Assembly (NCBI RefSeq): GCF_024623785.1
Contig: NZ_JANKBZ010000002.1
Coordinates: forward strand, 310,001 to 374,000
From: Archangium lipolyticum
Lineage (GTDB): Bacteria > Myxococcota > Myxococcia > Myxococcales > Myxococcaceae
DNA length: 64,000 nucleotides
Reading direction: 5' to 3'
Every line of letters begins with the position of its first letter. The first letter of the stretch is position 1. Shown one piece after another: positions 7,623-17,600 of the stretch. The translations under genes were made by a program, and so were the position numbers. Under the pieces are notes generated by a model that saw nothing but the letters and a program-made list of their open reading frames with translations, did no database searches and had not been told where the DNA came from.

Positions 7623-10600
7623 ACGGTCGAGGGGCGAATGGCGCACAGACGCGCACGCCGATGAGGACGTCACGCTGGGTCGGATCGCCCGCCGTGCGGT
7701 TGGCGACGCGGGCGCCAAACTGGTCGTAGTACCAGGCGCCTCCACGCAGGACGATGCGGCCGAGGTCCGCCGTCGCGGGCCTTGTCAGCTCGAACGCGTT
7801 GCCCGCCATGTCGAGCAGACCGAAAGGACTCGCCGAGGCCGGATGGGCGCCGACCTCGTCGGGCCCGAAGGCCGTGGACTCCCGTCCGTACGTCACATCG
7901 ATGTTGACGTCGTCGGGCCGCAGCCGGTCGCCATGCGGGTAGGTGCGGCCGTCGGCGCCCCGGGCGGCACGCTCCCACTCGAGCTCATTGCACAGGCGCG
8001 CCCCGGGCATCCGCCCGGACTGGTCGAGCCAGTAGAAGTACCCCTGGAGGTCCTCGGCCGAGATGCCGGTCAGGGGCAGCTTGCGCCAATCCACCGTCTG
8101 TCGCTCCTCGCGGCCGGGGTAGCGGATCGGCTCCCCCTCGCGCGCCGTGAGGACGATGTCGTTGGAGCGGCGGAAGGAAAAGGTCCAGCCTCCTCCTGGT
8201 TGCTGCCGCAGGGTGACGGCGCCGGCGGTACTGAAATGTGGCTGCTCGAGGACGCGCCGGGCCTCGGCCCCGGGGGGCAGCGTGTCGAGGTAGTCCAGCC
8301 AGTCCTGGAACGTCACCTCCCCGCGCCCGATGAGGTAGCCCTCGCCGAGGCAGAAGCGGTGCAGCGGCGCGGCGCTCATGAAGATCCGAACCTGCTCCGG
8401 GTCGGCGCTGCCCAGCAGGAAGCAGCCAGGAGGAATGTAGACATAGCCCTCGGGCACGGCTTCGGGGAGCACGAGGTGAAGCTGCTCGCGGCCGCCGCGC
8501 GTGAGCAGCAGGGGCAGGTCGACGGGAGCACGGCCAGGACGCGTCACGCGCAGGTGATAGGAGCCCGCGGGGAGCGGCGTGGGGGAGAGGGGCGTGGGAC
8601 CGTGCTCGCTGACAGGCTCGCGGCGCAGCACTCCCTGGGCGTCGCGGACGTAGCGCTCGATGGCGACCTTCGCGCCAGGGGGCTCGGTCACCAGCTCGAG
8701 CTCGGCCGGGGCCGATACCCGCTGCCGCCACTGCGCTCCATCCCTGGCATCTTCGATCAGGTGCTCCAGTCGCTGTCGCAGCTCCTCCTGCGCTCCTTGC
8801 TGGTGGAAGCTCTCGGCGAGCAGCAGGCGCTCGTAGGTGACCCGCAGAAGCAACTCGCGCGCCTCGTCCTGGGCGTGCCCGCGCTCGAGCGCCCGCTCCA
8901 GGGAGCGGGTGGCGCGAGCGTAGGCCCCCTCCGCTTGCTTGAGCCGGGTGAGCGTATCGCTCCAGCGCTGTTCGGCGATGCGCCGGGAGTCCGCGGGGTC
9001 CTTTCCCCCGGCGAGGCTGGAGGAGGCAGGGGGATGACCGTCGAACCACGCGAGCGCCTCCTCCCGGCTTGCCCGCCCCTGCTTTCCGAAGGTGGTGCCC
9101 TCGTCGAGTGTTCCGCGTGCCTCCTGGAGACGCGCGGAGACGAAACTCTCGTCGTCCAGGTATTTCTGCAGACGGGAAGCACCGTAGATGACGGCGAGCA
9201 CGAGCGGCACCATCAGCTGTGCCAGGCGCCGCCCCCAGCGCCGGAGCCTCGCGGCGCGGGAGGAGGCGAGCAGGAAGGCCCGTTCGCGCACCCCCAGCGT
9301 GGAGGGGTCCAGCGGGAGGGCCTCGTCGAGCTGACGCTGGCCCCACAGCGCCTCCCGGGGACGCGACAGGCGCTCCCATTCGGTGCTCGCCGCCTCGATG
9401 CGCTGACGCACCGCGCGGTTGCCAATGTCGTTGTCGAGCCAGTTGCGCAGCGTGCCCCAACTGGTGAGGAGCGAGTCGTGGGCGATTTGATACCGGGCCT
9501 CGCCCGCCGCGGTGCTCGCGTGCAGCAGCCGGCCCTCGACGAGCACTCGCAGGGCGGTGCTGGTGGCCGCGTCCTCCGCCGTGCCGAGCTCCCGCTCACC
9601 ACCCTCTCCGCGCGTGCCCTCGGCCGTCACCAGCCGCAGCAGCAGGCGCCGTGCCGCCTGCAGCCCTGTTGGGTCGAGGCGGGCGAGCACCCCATCGGCG
9701 TGCCGCGACAGCGCTCCGGCGACCCCGCCCATCTCCTCGAGGGCCGTCCGGGTGATGCGACCGTGCACCGGGTCGTGCCGCCGCCAGAGCTCGGTGAGCG
9801 CGAACTGGAGCAGCGGCAGGCTGCCCGCGCCCTGTGCCGTGGACGAGACGAGTGCCTGGATGAGCTCGTCGGACTCGAAGACGACGCCCTGGGCGCGAGC
9901 GGGGCCGACGATGGCCTCGCGCACACCCTCGGCGCTCAGCGGCCGCAGGATGTAGAGCCCTCGCTCGGCCTCTTCGCCCAGCCCCGGCAGCGCGCACACG
10001 CGCGTGAGGAAGTCGCCGCGCACCGTCAGCAGCACGCGCACGCCCGTGGAGGGCAGGGCCAACTCGCCCAGCAGCAGGGCGAAACGCTCCGCCTGCTCGG
10101 GCTCTGCCAGGGTGATGAGCTCCTCGAGCTGGTCGATGAATAGCAGGAGTGCGCGCCGGCCCTCGTGCGCCTCGCGCAGCGCCTGCCCGAAGCCGGTGGG
10201 AGTGGAGGAGAACGCCTCGAAGAGCTCGGCCTCCTTGCGATGCAGCAGGGGCGCGAGCGCGGCGGCCAGGGATTGCAGCGGGCGGCGGCCGGGGCAGAGC
10301 GTCACCGTGGTGCACTCACGGCCCTGGTCCAGCTCGCCCGCGGCCACCCGGGGCAGCACGCCGGCGCGGCACAGCGAGGACTTGCCCACCCCGGAGTCCC
10401 CGGCGACGAGCACCAGGGACTGACGCTGGAGGCGCTCGATCAGGGCGCGGATGTCGTCGTCGCGTCCGAAGAAGAGTGCCCGGTGGTTGGCCTCGAAGGG
10501 GGCGAGGCCGCGATAGGGATTGCCGGTGGCCAGGGGCGCGGACGCGTTGTTCTTCTCCAGCGGCTCCAGCAACTCGCAGACCCGTTCGGCCGAGGCGAAT

Positions 10601-11685
10601 CGCTCGGAGGGGTTGGGCGCCAGGCACTGGTGGATGAGCGCGGCGAAGTCCGGGTCCATGCCCTCGGCGAGCCCGGCCGGCACGGGGGCGTCATGCGGCT
10701 CCTGGGCGGGAGCCCGGCGGCTGAGGCGGGCGAGCAGTTCCTCCTGGGCACGTGGCAGCCGGTCCGTGCACAACTCATGGAGCACGAGGCCCAGGGAGTA
10801 GATGTCACTCCGAGGTGTGGCCGAACCGCCACTCAGGAGCTCGGGAGCCATGTAGCGCGGTGTGCCCGCGAAGATCCGTCGGCCCGAGGGGAGCGAGTCG
10901 GCGCTACGGTCGAAGCGCTCGGCCAGGCCGAAGTCGAGCAGCTTCACCTCGCCCCGCTCGGTGACGAGGGCGTTGGTAGGTTTGATGTCGCGGTGCAGCA
11001 CCCCTTGGCGATGCGCCGCCGCCAGTCCCCGGGCCAGGCCGAGCCCCAGCGCGAGCGCGCGCCGCCAGGGCATCGGCCGGGGCAGCTTCGCAAGGCTCTG
11101 GCCAACGACATACTCGGAGACGATATAGGCGTGCCCCTCGATTTCACCGACGCGGAAGACGGTGACGACATTGGGGTGTTGCAGGCGGGCGATGGCGCGG
11201 GCCTCTGTCTCGAAGTTCGCACGGACCTGGGGGGTGGGCTGCTCGGAGGCGATGAACTTCACCGCCACGAGCCGCTCCAGGGAGGTGTCCTGCGCCAGGT
11301 AGACGACGCCCATGCCGCCTCGGCCGATGGGGCGTATGAGGCGGAACTCGTCGAACTGGGAGGGAGGCGACCAGGGCTTGCTGGCCGGCGGCACTCCACC
11401 GGGCACGGGGCTGTCGCGTGGACCCGCTCTCTCCATCGTGAAGGTGCTGTCGCTCAGGGATTGGTGCTTCGCCTCGGGGGGAGCGCCTTGCACCGCCAGG
11501 CCGCCGCGCGCGACCGTGGCGAGCAGGGCACGGCAATCATTGCACTGGGCGGCGTGACGATGGGCGCGCGCCAGCTGCTCTTCCGGCAGACGGCCCTCCA
11601 TCAACTCCACCATCAGTTCGTCCGTGAGGCAGTCGCTCGCGTCGGATCCGCCCTTGGGTGAGGCTTTCGGTCTCACGGAGTTCAT
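7621..11685 (-). CDS. Ser/Thr kinase with N-terminal zinc motif, STAND NTPase and C-terminal SUMF1 domain
   Basis: About 1354 residues. Domains in order: an anti-sigma-like zinc motif H44-x3-C48-x2-C51 (residues 18-60); a kinase (about 114-375) with glycine loop IGRGGMGVVY, K143, HRD 231-233, DFG 251-253 and APE; a STAND-type NTPase with Walker A GDSGVGKS (429-436) and Walker B-like LLLFIDQLEEL; one hydrophobic segment (LMVPLVLAVIYGASRL, about residue 830); a coiled/TPR-like stretch; and a C-terminal formylglycine-enzyme-like SUMF1 domain (about 1090-1350; NELEWERAARG, DMAGNAFELTRP, LRGGAWYYD). I infer a membrane-tethered signalling hub; SUMF1 domains fused to kinases usually act in sensing or binding rather than sulfatase activation. 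ATG 11685 is preferred over upstream in-frame ATGs. It is divergent from the sigma-factor gene, 86 bp away. Confidence 0.88.
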   Translation of the reverse strand: MNSVRPKASPKGGSDASDCLTDELMVELMEGRLPEEQLARAHRHAAQCNDCRALLATVARGGLAVQGAPPEAKHQSLSDSTFTMERAGPRDSPVPGGVPPASKPWSPPSQFDEFRLIRPIGRGGMGVVYLAQDTSLERLVAVKFIASEQPTPQVRANFETEARAIARLQHPNVVTVFRVGEIEGHAYIVSEYVVGQSLAKLPRPMPWRRALALGLGLARGLAAAHRQGVLHRDIKPTNALVTERGEVKLLDFGLAERFDRSADSLPSGRRIFAGTPRYMAPELLSGGSATPRSDIYSLGLVLHELCTDRLPRAQEELLARLSRRAPAQEPHDAPVPAGLAEGMDPDFAALIHQCLAPNPSERFASAERVCELLEPLEKNNASAPLATGNPYRGLAPFEANHRALFFGRDDDIRALIERLQRQSLVLVAGDSGVGKSSLCRAGVLPRVAAGELDQGRECTTVTLCPGRRPLQSLAAALAPLLHRKEAELFEAFSSTPTGFGQALREAHEGRRALLLFIDQLEELITLAEPEQAERFALLLGELALPSTGVRVLLTVRGDFLTRVCALPGLGEEAERGLYILRPLSAEGVREAIVGPARAQGVVFESDELIQALVSSTAQGAGSLPLLQFALTELWRRHDPVHGRITRTALEEMGGVAGALSRHADGVLARLDPTGLQAARRLLLRLVTAEGTRGEGGERELGTAEDAATSTALRVLVEGRLLHASTAAGEARYQIAHDSLLTSWGTLRNWLDNDIGNRAVRQRIEAASTEWERLSRPREALWGQRQLDEALPLDPSTLGVRERAFLLASSRAARLRRWGRRLAQLMVPLVLAVIYGASRLQKYLDDESFVSARLQEARGTLDEGTTFGKQGRASREEALAWFDGHPPASSSLAGGKDPADSRRIAEQRWSDTLTRLKQAEGAYARATRSLERALERGHAQDEARELLLRVTYERLLLAESFHQQGAQEELRQRLEHLIEDARDGAQWRQRVSAPAELELVTEPPGAKVAIERYVRDAQGVLRREPVSEHGPTPLSPTPLPAGSYHLRVTRPGRAPVDLPLLLTRGGREQLHLVLPEAVPEGYVYIPPGCFLLGSADPEQVRIFMSAAPLHRFCLGEGYLIGRGEVTFQDWLDYLDTLPPGAEARRVLEQPHFSTAGAVTLRQQPGGGWTFSFRRSNDIVLTAREGEPIRYPGREERQTVDWRKLPLTGISAEDLQGYFYWLDQSGRMPGARLCNELEWERAARGADGRTYPHGDRLRPDDVNIDVTYGRESTAFGPDEVGAHPASASPFGLLDMAGNAFELTRPATADLGRIVLRGGAWYYDQFGARVANRTAGDPTQRDVLIGVRVCAPFAPRP

Positions 11686-11771
11686 CGACGTGGATTCCGG
11701 TGAGGGCCCGAGGGTTGTTCCGCGGGAACTCGGCTCATGGCGATGCGAGGCGGAGTGGTAGGCTGTGGAGC

Positions 11772-12692
11772 ATGACACAACCGCCGGAACTGGTCGCCAC
11801 GTTCCTCACCCACGCGAGAGGGCGCCTCGATGCGTCCGTGGAGGCAGACGCACTGGAGGGGCTGCTGCGTCGCGTGTGGGAGGATGTCCGTGCACCGTGG
11901 CCAGAGGTGGAGCTGCCCGCCGAGAAGTTCATCCGGCACCTGGCCGAGCGGCTGCCCGAGACGGGCTCCGAGGGGCAGCTCGTGTCACGGCTCGAACAGC
12001 TGTCCTTGCCGGAGCTCTATCTCGCGTGTGCATGTGTGCAGGGTATTGCCAAGGCCACCGAGGCCTTTGACAGGCACTACCTGTCGAGGCTGCCAGGGCT
12101 GCTTGGATATTTGAGGCAGCCAGCGGCAAGCATTGACGAGGTCTGCCAGCTGACACGGGTGAAGCTGCTGGTCCACACGCCCGAGGGGCCGCCCCGGCTC
12201 AACGACTACACGGGCCAGGGTTCGTTGTTGAGCTGGGTGCGAATCACCGCGGTGCGTATTGCCCTCAGGGTGTGTGCCCTGGACAAGCCCGCGCCTGACG
12301 AGGGCGTGGTGGAGGTGCTCGAGTCGCTTCCAGCGCCGGGGGATGTGGAGTTGGACCTCATCCGGCGGCGCCATCACGCCGAGTTCCGCCAGGCCGTCCG
12401 CGAGGCCTTCTCCACGCTGTCCATGGATGAGCGGCACCTGCTGAGGCTCCACATCGTGGACCAGCTGTCGACGGTCGAGCTGGGAGCGCTGTTTCGCGTG
12501 AACCAGTCCACGGTCTCTCGCTGGTTGAAGGGCGTGCGGCAGACGGTCTTCAACGAGACCCGGCGTCGGCTGCAGGCGCGGCTGGGGCTCTCCGCGCGCG
12601 ACTTCCAGAGCTTCCTGGCGGCCCTGGACAGCCAGCTCGAGCTGGGCATCAGCCTGATTTTCGGCGAGGAGGACGCGCAGGCCCGGAAGTGA
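11772..12692 (+). CDS. Sigma-70 family RNA polymerase sigma factor (ECF-like)
   Basis: 306 residues. Residues 40-130 are helical. A region-2-like segment follows (YTGQGSLLSWVRITAVRIALR). Region 4 near the C-terminus has a clear helix-turn-helix, LSTVELGALFRVNQSTVSRWLKGVRQTV. The layout matches the myxobacterial sigma factors often encoded beside a Ser/Thr kinase. The divergent neighbour carries an H-x3-C-x2-C motif of the kind found in zinc anti-sigma factors, so it is a plausible cognate regulator (inference). Its stop overlaps the GTG of the following fragment gene. ATG 11772 was chosen because the 38 codons upstream lack family character and run into the divergent promoter region. Confidence 0.85.
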   Translation: MTQPPELVATFLTHARGRLDASVEADALEGLLRRVWEDVRAPWPEVELPAEKFIRHLAERLPETGSEGQLVSRLEQLSLPELYLACACVQGIAKATEAFDRHYLSRLPGLLGYLRQPAASIDEVCQLTRVKLLVHTPEGPPRLNDYTGQGSLLSWVRITAVRIALRVCALDKPAPDEGVVEVLESLPAPGDVELDLIRRRHHAEFRQAVREAFSTLSMDERHLLRLHIVDQLSTVELGALFRVNQSTVSRWLKGVRQTVFNETRRRLQARLGLSARDFQSFLAALDSQLELGISLIFGEEDAQARK

Positions 12693-13018
12693 GCTCCAGG
12701 AGGAGCAAGCGTGCTTCACTCGGCCGCTTGATGGAGGAGCGGCGCGTGGTGCGCTCGGCCCTGATGCGCGGGACGCTGCATTTGGTCACCGCGCGTGACT
12801 TCCTGAAGTTGCGCCCGGTGCCGCAGCCGGTCCTGGAGCGTCTTCACAACGGATCCTACGGGCGTCGGTTCGAGGGGCTGGATGCCCACGAGGTAGTGGC
12901 CGTGGGTTGTGCCCTGCTTGAGGAACAGCCGCGCACCAGCGCGGAGCTGGGCAAGCTGCTGCTTTCGCCGCCAGCGACGCGGAGAGTCACGACGTGCGGA
13001 TTCGACCCTTTGGAGTAG
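12689..13018 (+). pseudogene. Truncated winged-helix DNA-binding domain protein (AlkZ/HTH_42-like) fragment
   Basis: 109 residues. VVRSALMRGTLHLVTARDFLKLRP and ALLEEQPRTSAELGKLLL match a central portion of the roughly 350-residue winged-helix family related to DNA glycosylase AlkZ, where LMRGTLHL is a hallmark. The N-terminal domain (about 50 residues) and everything after residue 95 (about 250 residues) are missing; the tail VTTCGFDPLE does not look like the family. The GTG overlaps the sigma-factor stop codon, and an in-frame ATG lies at 12731. I read it as a gene remnant beside the horizontally mobile-looking toxin/immunity pair. Confidence 0.6.
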
Positions 13019-13075
13019 GTGGAACTACAAAGTCCTGGTCCTCATGCACTCTGCCCGCATAGGCTGCCGCCATCC

Positions 13076-13765
13076 ATGATGCTCTCTACCTTGGTACGCG
13101 TGCTCGCCGCGTGGCTCGTGCTGCTTCTGTCGCCAATGGCCGCTGCCAGCGATGACACCACTTCCTCCGGGGCCGCACCGCGCGCTCTGGATCGTGTTAC
13201 GGCGGGAGAACTCTCGGAGATGTCGCCTGCGGAGCGGCGAGCTCTCTTCCAGGAGGCCGCGCCGGGAATTCCGATGCCGGCCAATTTCGGCACCGACGAA
13301 CTTGATGACGCTCAGGAGGAAATCAGTGGCCAGTACTACCAGGGGATGGCCGATACGCTGCGGGTGCTGAGTCAGACATCGGCTGCGAACGCGGCTGCTT
13401 TACCGCCTGTGTCAAAGCCAGTCGAGCTTGCTGCGCGGGGCGCGACAAGTGCATTCGGAAATCTGTCGCGGGCTGCCGAGTTTGGAATCAAGCCGTACGG
13501 AGAATTACGGAGCATCCTCCTGGGATCCGGTTTACGGGCACATCACTTGATCGAGCAGAGGTTCGCGAGCTTGATGGGGCAGGACGCGCGGAAGATGCTC
13601 GCGATCGCAGTGACGCCGGCCGAACATCAAGCATTCACGAACGCGTGGCGCCAAGTCATCCCCTACGGCCAGGGCACTGTGAGCGCCACGCGGCAGCAGG
13701 TGCTCGACGCAGCGAGGCAGATCTACTCACGCTCGCCCGAAGTCTTGAAAGCCCTTGGGTTGTAG
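13076..13765 (+). CDS. SitA6-like polymorphic toxin, exported
   Basis: 229 residues. An N-terminal signal sequence (LVRVLAAWLVLLLSPMAAAS) is followed by a variable middle and a compact C-terminal domain with AHHLIEQRF, VTPAEHQAFTNAWRQVIPYG and QQVLDAARQIY. This C-terminus and the adjacent double-CxxCG gene match the pattern of the myxobacterial SitA6/SitI6 kin-discrimination toxins passed between cells by outer-membrane exchange; the family call is from memory of its motifs. SitA toxins are normally lipoproteins, but no lipobox Cys is present here. The His pair in AHH could be catalytic. The gene uses AT-rich codons (for example TTA in GSGL) more often than its neighbours, a hint of transfer. 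ATG 13076 or 13079 may be the start. Confidence 0.65.
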   Translation: MMLSTLVRVLAAWLVLLLSPMAAASDDTTSSGAAPRALDRVTAGELSEMSPAERRALFQEAAPGIPMPANFGTDELDDAQEEISGQYYQGMADTLRVLSQTSAANAAALPPVSKPVELAARGATSAFGNLSRAAEFGIKPYGELRSILLGSGLRAHHLIEQRFASLMGQDARKMLAIAVTPAEHQAFTNAWRQVIPYGQGTVSATRQQVLDAARQIYSRSPEVLKALGL

Positions 13766-13775
13766 GAGGCAGACG

Positions 13776-14582
13776 ATGCAGATCATCCATCGCGTCTCCA
13801 TCTCTTCAACGCCCGAGATTCGTAGCGAATTGGCGGCCATGGGCGTCGTCGTGGGGGCGAGCGGGCTGGTGACCTTCGAGGTCGACGAATCCTTCGATGC
13901 GTGGCCTGCTCTACAACAGTGGATAGCCAGGAGAGGGGCTGTTGACATCGTCAGCACGAAGTTCTCGAAGAAGGAACTTGGCGATGCGCGATGGTTCGCA
14001 CTGGAGCCGGACTGGCACCACGGATACCCGCAGCCGGACGAGGGTCGCCTTGGCTACCGGGAAGCTACCTTCGAGGTGTCGGATTTCTGTGAGCAGTGTG
14101 GCATTGGATTGAAGCAGAAGGCTCCCTTCCAGATGAAGTCCGAGCCGAAGTGGGGCCGCAACGGCATCCTTCAACTCCACTGGGTCTTCGACGAGTTCTT
14201 CGTGATGCCGGAGGTCTGGCGCACTGTCTTCCATCCGAACGGAATCGGTTGCCGGCCCGTTCTCGACGCGAAGGGCGCCGAGCTGAAGACGGTGGTACAG
14301 CTCGTCGTCCGGGAGGAAGTGGGTGTAGGAGTGGAGGGGCTCACTGCGGAGCGGTGTGCACGCTGTGGCCGCGTGAAGTTCCTCCCTGTGACACGAGGTG
14401 CCTTTCCTCCACCCGCGAATGAGCCTTCAGTCCGGATGGTGAAGACCCGGGAGTATTTCGGCAGTGGAGCGTCGGCACATAGGAGGGTCCTGGTTTCACA
14501 GGACGTGGTCCAGGCGCTGGCCGCGGAGAAGGTGAGGGGAGCGTCGGTGCGGCCGATAGCCGTGCGTCTGGATCGCGGATGA
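13776..14582 (+). CDS. SitI6-like double-CxxCG motif immunity protein
   Basis: 268 residues, cytosolic (no signal peptide or membrane segment). Two CxxCG motifs, CEQCG and CARCG, define the myxobacterial double-CXXCG paralogous family, members of which serve as immunity proteins for SitA6-type toxins. They probably form a split zinc ribbon. The gene starts 10 bp after the toxin stop with a strong AGGAGG (13764-13769) 6 bases before ATG 13776, as expected for a co-expressed antidote. The assignment rests on the CxxCG pair plus gene order. Confidence 0.75.
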   Translation: MQIIHRVSISSTPEIRSELAAMGVVVGASGLVTFEVDESFDAWPALQQWIARRGAVDIVSTKFSKKELGDARWFALEPDWHHGYPQPDEGRLGYREATFEVSDFCEQCGIGLKQKAPFQMKSEPKWGRNGILQLHWVFDEFFVMPEVWRTVFHPNGIGCRPVLDAKGAELKTVVQLVVREEVGVGVEGLTAERCARCGRVKFLPVTRGAFPPPANEPSVRMVKTREYFGSGASAHRRVLVSQDVVQALAAEKVRGASVRPIAVRLDRG

Positions 14583-14622
14583 TGCTGCTCGACAAGGCAC
14601 TCAATGGCCTCCCCGCAGCGGC

Positions 14623-17600
14623 TCACTCGTCCGGTGTCTCTCTCCGGGCCCCACGCGCCAGTTGCGAGGCGTACAGGCGCGAGAGGAAGTCGTAGAAGAC
14701 GAGCTCCTCCCGCGCCCCCGCCGCGCGCAGGAGTCGATTCGTCTGCATATGGGCGAAGGCTGCCGCCAACTCGGGAAGGCGCACGCCCAACCGGCCCGAA
14801 GTCTCCGCCTCGCGGAGCGCCGCCGCGATGGGGGCCATCCGCTCGGAGCGGTGGCGGAGGATGTCCATCGCGGGCGTGAGCGGATGCCTCTCGAGGGGCC
14901 CGGGCGTGAAGAGGCGCTCGAGCTCCGTGCGCTCCTGTCGGTAGCGGGCGCCGAGCTGGTGCTCCAGTGCGGCCTTGGGACGGAGCTGCCGCCAGAGGCC
15001 CTCCCGGAGCTTCCGGGCCAGTTCGCCGCGTGCGGCCATGTCGAGCCCGAGCGACTCCCAGAGCGCATCAATGGCTCTCAACGCGAGCCGCCAGCGCCAT
15101 GGTGAGCTCACGGCTCCTCCCAGGCTGGAGAGGAGCGCCAGCACCGCCTCGCTGTCGAGCTGGAAGAGCTGCTCGGCGAGGAGGATGCCCGTCTCGCCGC
15201 CGTAGCGCTCCACCTCACGCTGGTAGGTATCGAGCTGGACGCGCCAGAGCCGGCCATCGGCGAGCAGTGGCGCGGTGGCCTCGTGGAGCGCGGGAAGCAC
15301 CTCGCCCAGGAGCCGCCGGGGCTCTCCGTGGAAGCGCAGGCGCAGGTGCCACTCAGGGTCCCTGTAACGGATGAAGAACCAGCCATCGGCCGCGCCTGAG
15401 CCCAGGACGTCCTCCACCAGCGGCGCCACCACGGTGCGAAGGACGCGATCCGCGGTGACCGGGCCGCAGGAGAGCTTCACATAGAGCCACTCCGAGCCGG
15501 GAGGAAACAGGCGCGGGAGGCTGGGCGCGGGAACCCGCGCCGAAACCGGCACCTCGCGAGCGGTCCGGGCGGGCTCCGGCGTGCGGACGAACGGAATGAC
15601 CAGCTCGTGGACGAAGCGTCCTTCCGGCCCCTGCACGGGGAGCGCATCCGGTCCGGGGAACAGCTCGACCAGCCGTGCCTGGCTCAACCCCCTGGCCCGC
15701 TGGGCGAACGCCTCGATGCTCAGGAGATTGTCGAGATCGACGGGAAGGCGCTGGTCGTTCTCCTCGAGGGCGACGTACCGGGGGAGCCGCAGCTGCTGGC
15801 GCAGCGCCTGGACGGCTCGGAAGAGGGGCTCGCCGCTCGTGGAGCCCAGCATGCGCAGCGTCTGCTCCGGCAGCCACCAGCGCGCCAGGGAGAGCACGAG
15901 CCGCCCCGAGACGACCCTTGGCAGGTAGGGCGCGCCCTCCAACGGTCCCCAGCGCCAGCGGAGGTTCGCGGCCACACCCTGTCCCTGCAGCGCGCCCAGG
16001 AACCGGTAGACCGGGAGGCCTCGTTTGACGTTGTGCGTGGTGGTGAGGCGCGGGAGGACTTCGCGGCCGAGCCTCGCGGAACGGAGGACCACCCGCTCAC
16101 CCACCACGGACACGAGCAACTCGCTGAGCGGAATCCGCTGCTCCTCTGGCGCACCGGAGCGGCCGAGGAACGGAATCTCGTGTTCGCGCAGCAGGGGCCG
16201 GAGCAGGACGTTGCCCACGTGTCCCTCCGGGAGGTGGGCGAGCTCCGCGTGAAGGGCCTCGGGATGGTGGGCCTCCTCGGCCCGGAGCAGCGCCCGGACG
16301 TGGTCGGCTAGGCCCGCATCGGCATGGCAGAAGCGGGCGAGCACGTTGGCTCCCGAGGGACCGTTCACCGAGTGCACGCAGAGGCGGAACTCCCCTCCAT
16401 CCACCGCGGCCTCGGAGGCGGCGGCGAGCGTGGCCACCATGGAGAAGGCCGCCGGCAGCGGCAGCCGCCCCTTCTGCTCCAGGACCTGGAGGTCCTCGGG
16501 TTCCAGCACCAGCTCGGACGCGCCCGAGCGCAGGACGTCATGCAACTTGCGCTGGAGGAAGGTGTGGCGCTCCTCCCAGGGCGTGGTGGGGCTCTCCTCC
16601 TCCCCGTCGAGCTCCAACCCCGACAACAGTGGCGCGGCCTCGAGGGCCGGGGCCTCTCCATCGTCTGGGAAGCCAATGCCGGACTCCGCGTCGAGCACCT
16701 CCAGGAGGGGCACCTCGCGCCGCTCGTAGCGCTCGCGAAAGGCCGTGCGAAAGCGCCGCAGGGCATCGTCCTGGCGCGGGGAGATGCGGTGCAGGAGCTC
16801 GACGGCCGCGAGCGCCTCCTCGAGGACGCCCGGGCCCAGCCGCGCCTCCCGCACCGGCTTCATCAGGTCCACCTGGAACACGGGCTGCCCGCCCGTGGGC
16901 ACCGGCAGGGCTTCCAGCGGCCTCGTGGCGGCGTGGTACCGCACGGGGGGGACACCGAGTCCCTCCCGGTCGAGGGCCTCCAGCGCCACCCGGGTCTCCT
17001 CGAGCACGGCCGCCGCGTCGGTGCCGGACTCGAGCGGTGGCCCGCCGCGGAGCGCCTGGACGAGCGCCAGGGCCGGGTCGATGCCGGTCACCGGCGGCTC
17101 GAGGTCCGGCACCAGTACCTGGCTGTCGATGAGCTTGTCGATGAACTGTTCCGCGTCCTCCAGGTCGATGTCGGGGTCGTGCGCGGCGAGGGCCTCGGCG
17201 AGCGCGCCGCGACGCACGCCGTGCCGGGCCTTCTCCAGCGTGAGCTCGAGGTACTCCGAGGGCGTCAGCGAGGTGGCGCGGTAGGCACGCCCCTCCTGGC
17301 CCGATGTGCTCGGGAGCACCTCGGAGAAGCGGAGCTGGCCGGCGGCGCGGTAGATGCTCGAATTGGGCCGCCAGGTGAGGCGCTCCCTCTGTGCTGGCTC
17401 CCGCGCGAGGGACTCGGAGAGCACCACGAGCAGGCCCATGTCGAGCCGTGTCCGGCGCTGGTAGTCCGCGTGCCCGGCGAGCGAAAGCCGCGTGTCGGCT
17501 CCCAGCCTTCCGCTCGAGCTGCCGCTGAAGAGGCCGAAGGGCGTCGCCCGGGCCGCCATGCGCTGGACGTAGCGCACCAGGGCGCGCTCCACCTGGAGGC

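Noticed and set aside
7435-10143. 902-codon plus-strand open frame
   Set aside because: Antisense to the kinase/STAND/SUMF1 gene, with composition typical of high-GC antisense frames and no recognisable domain.
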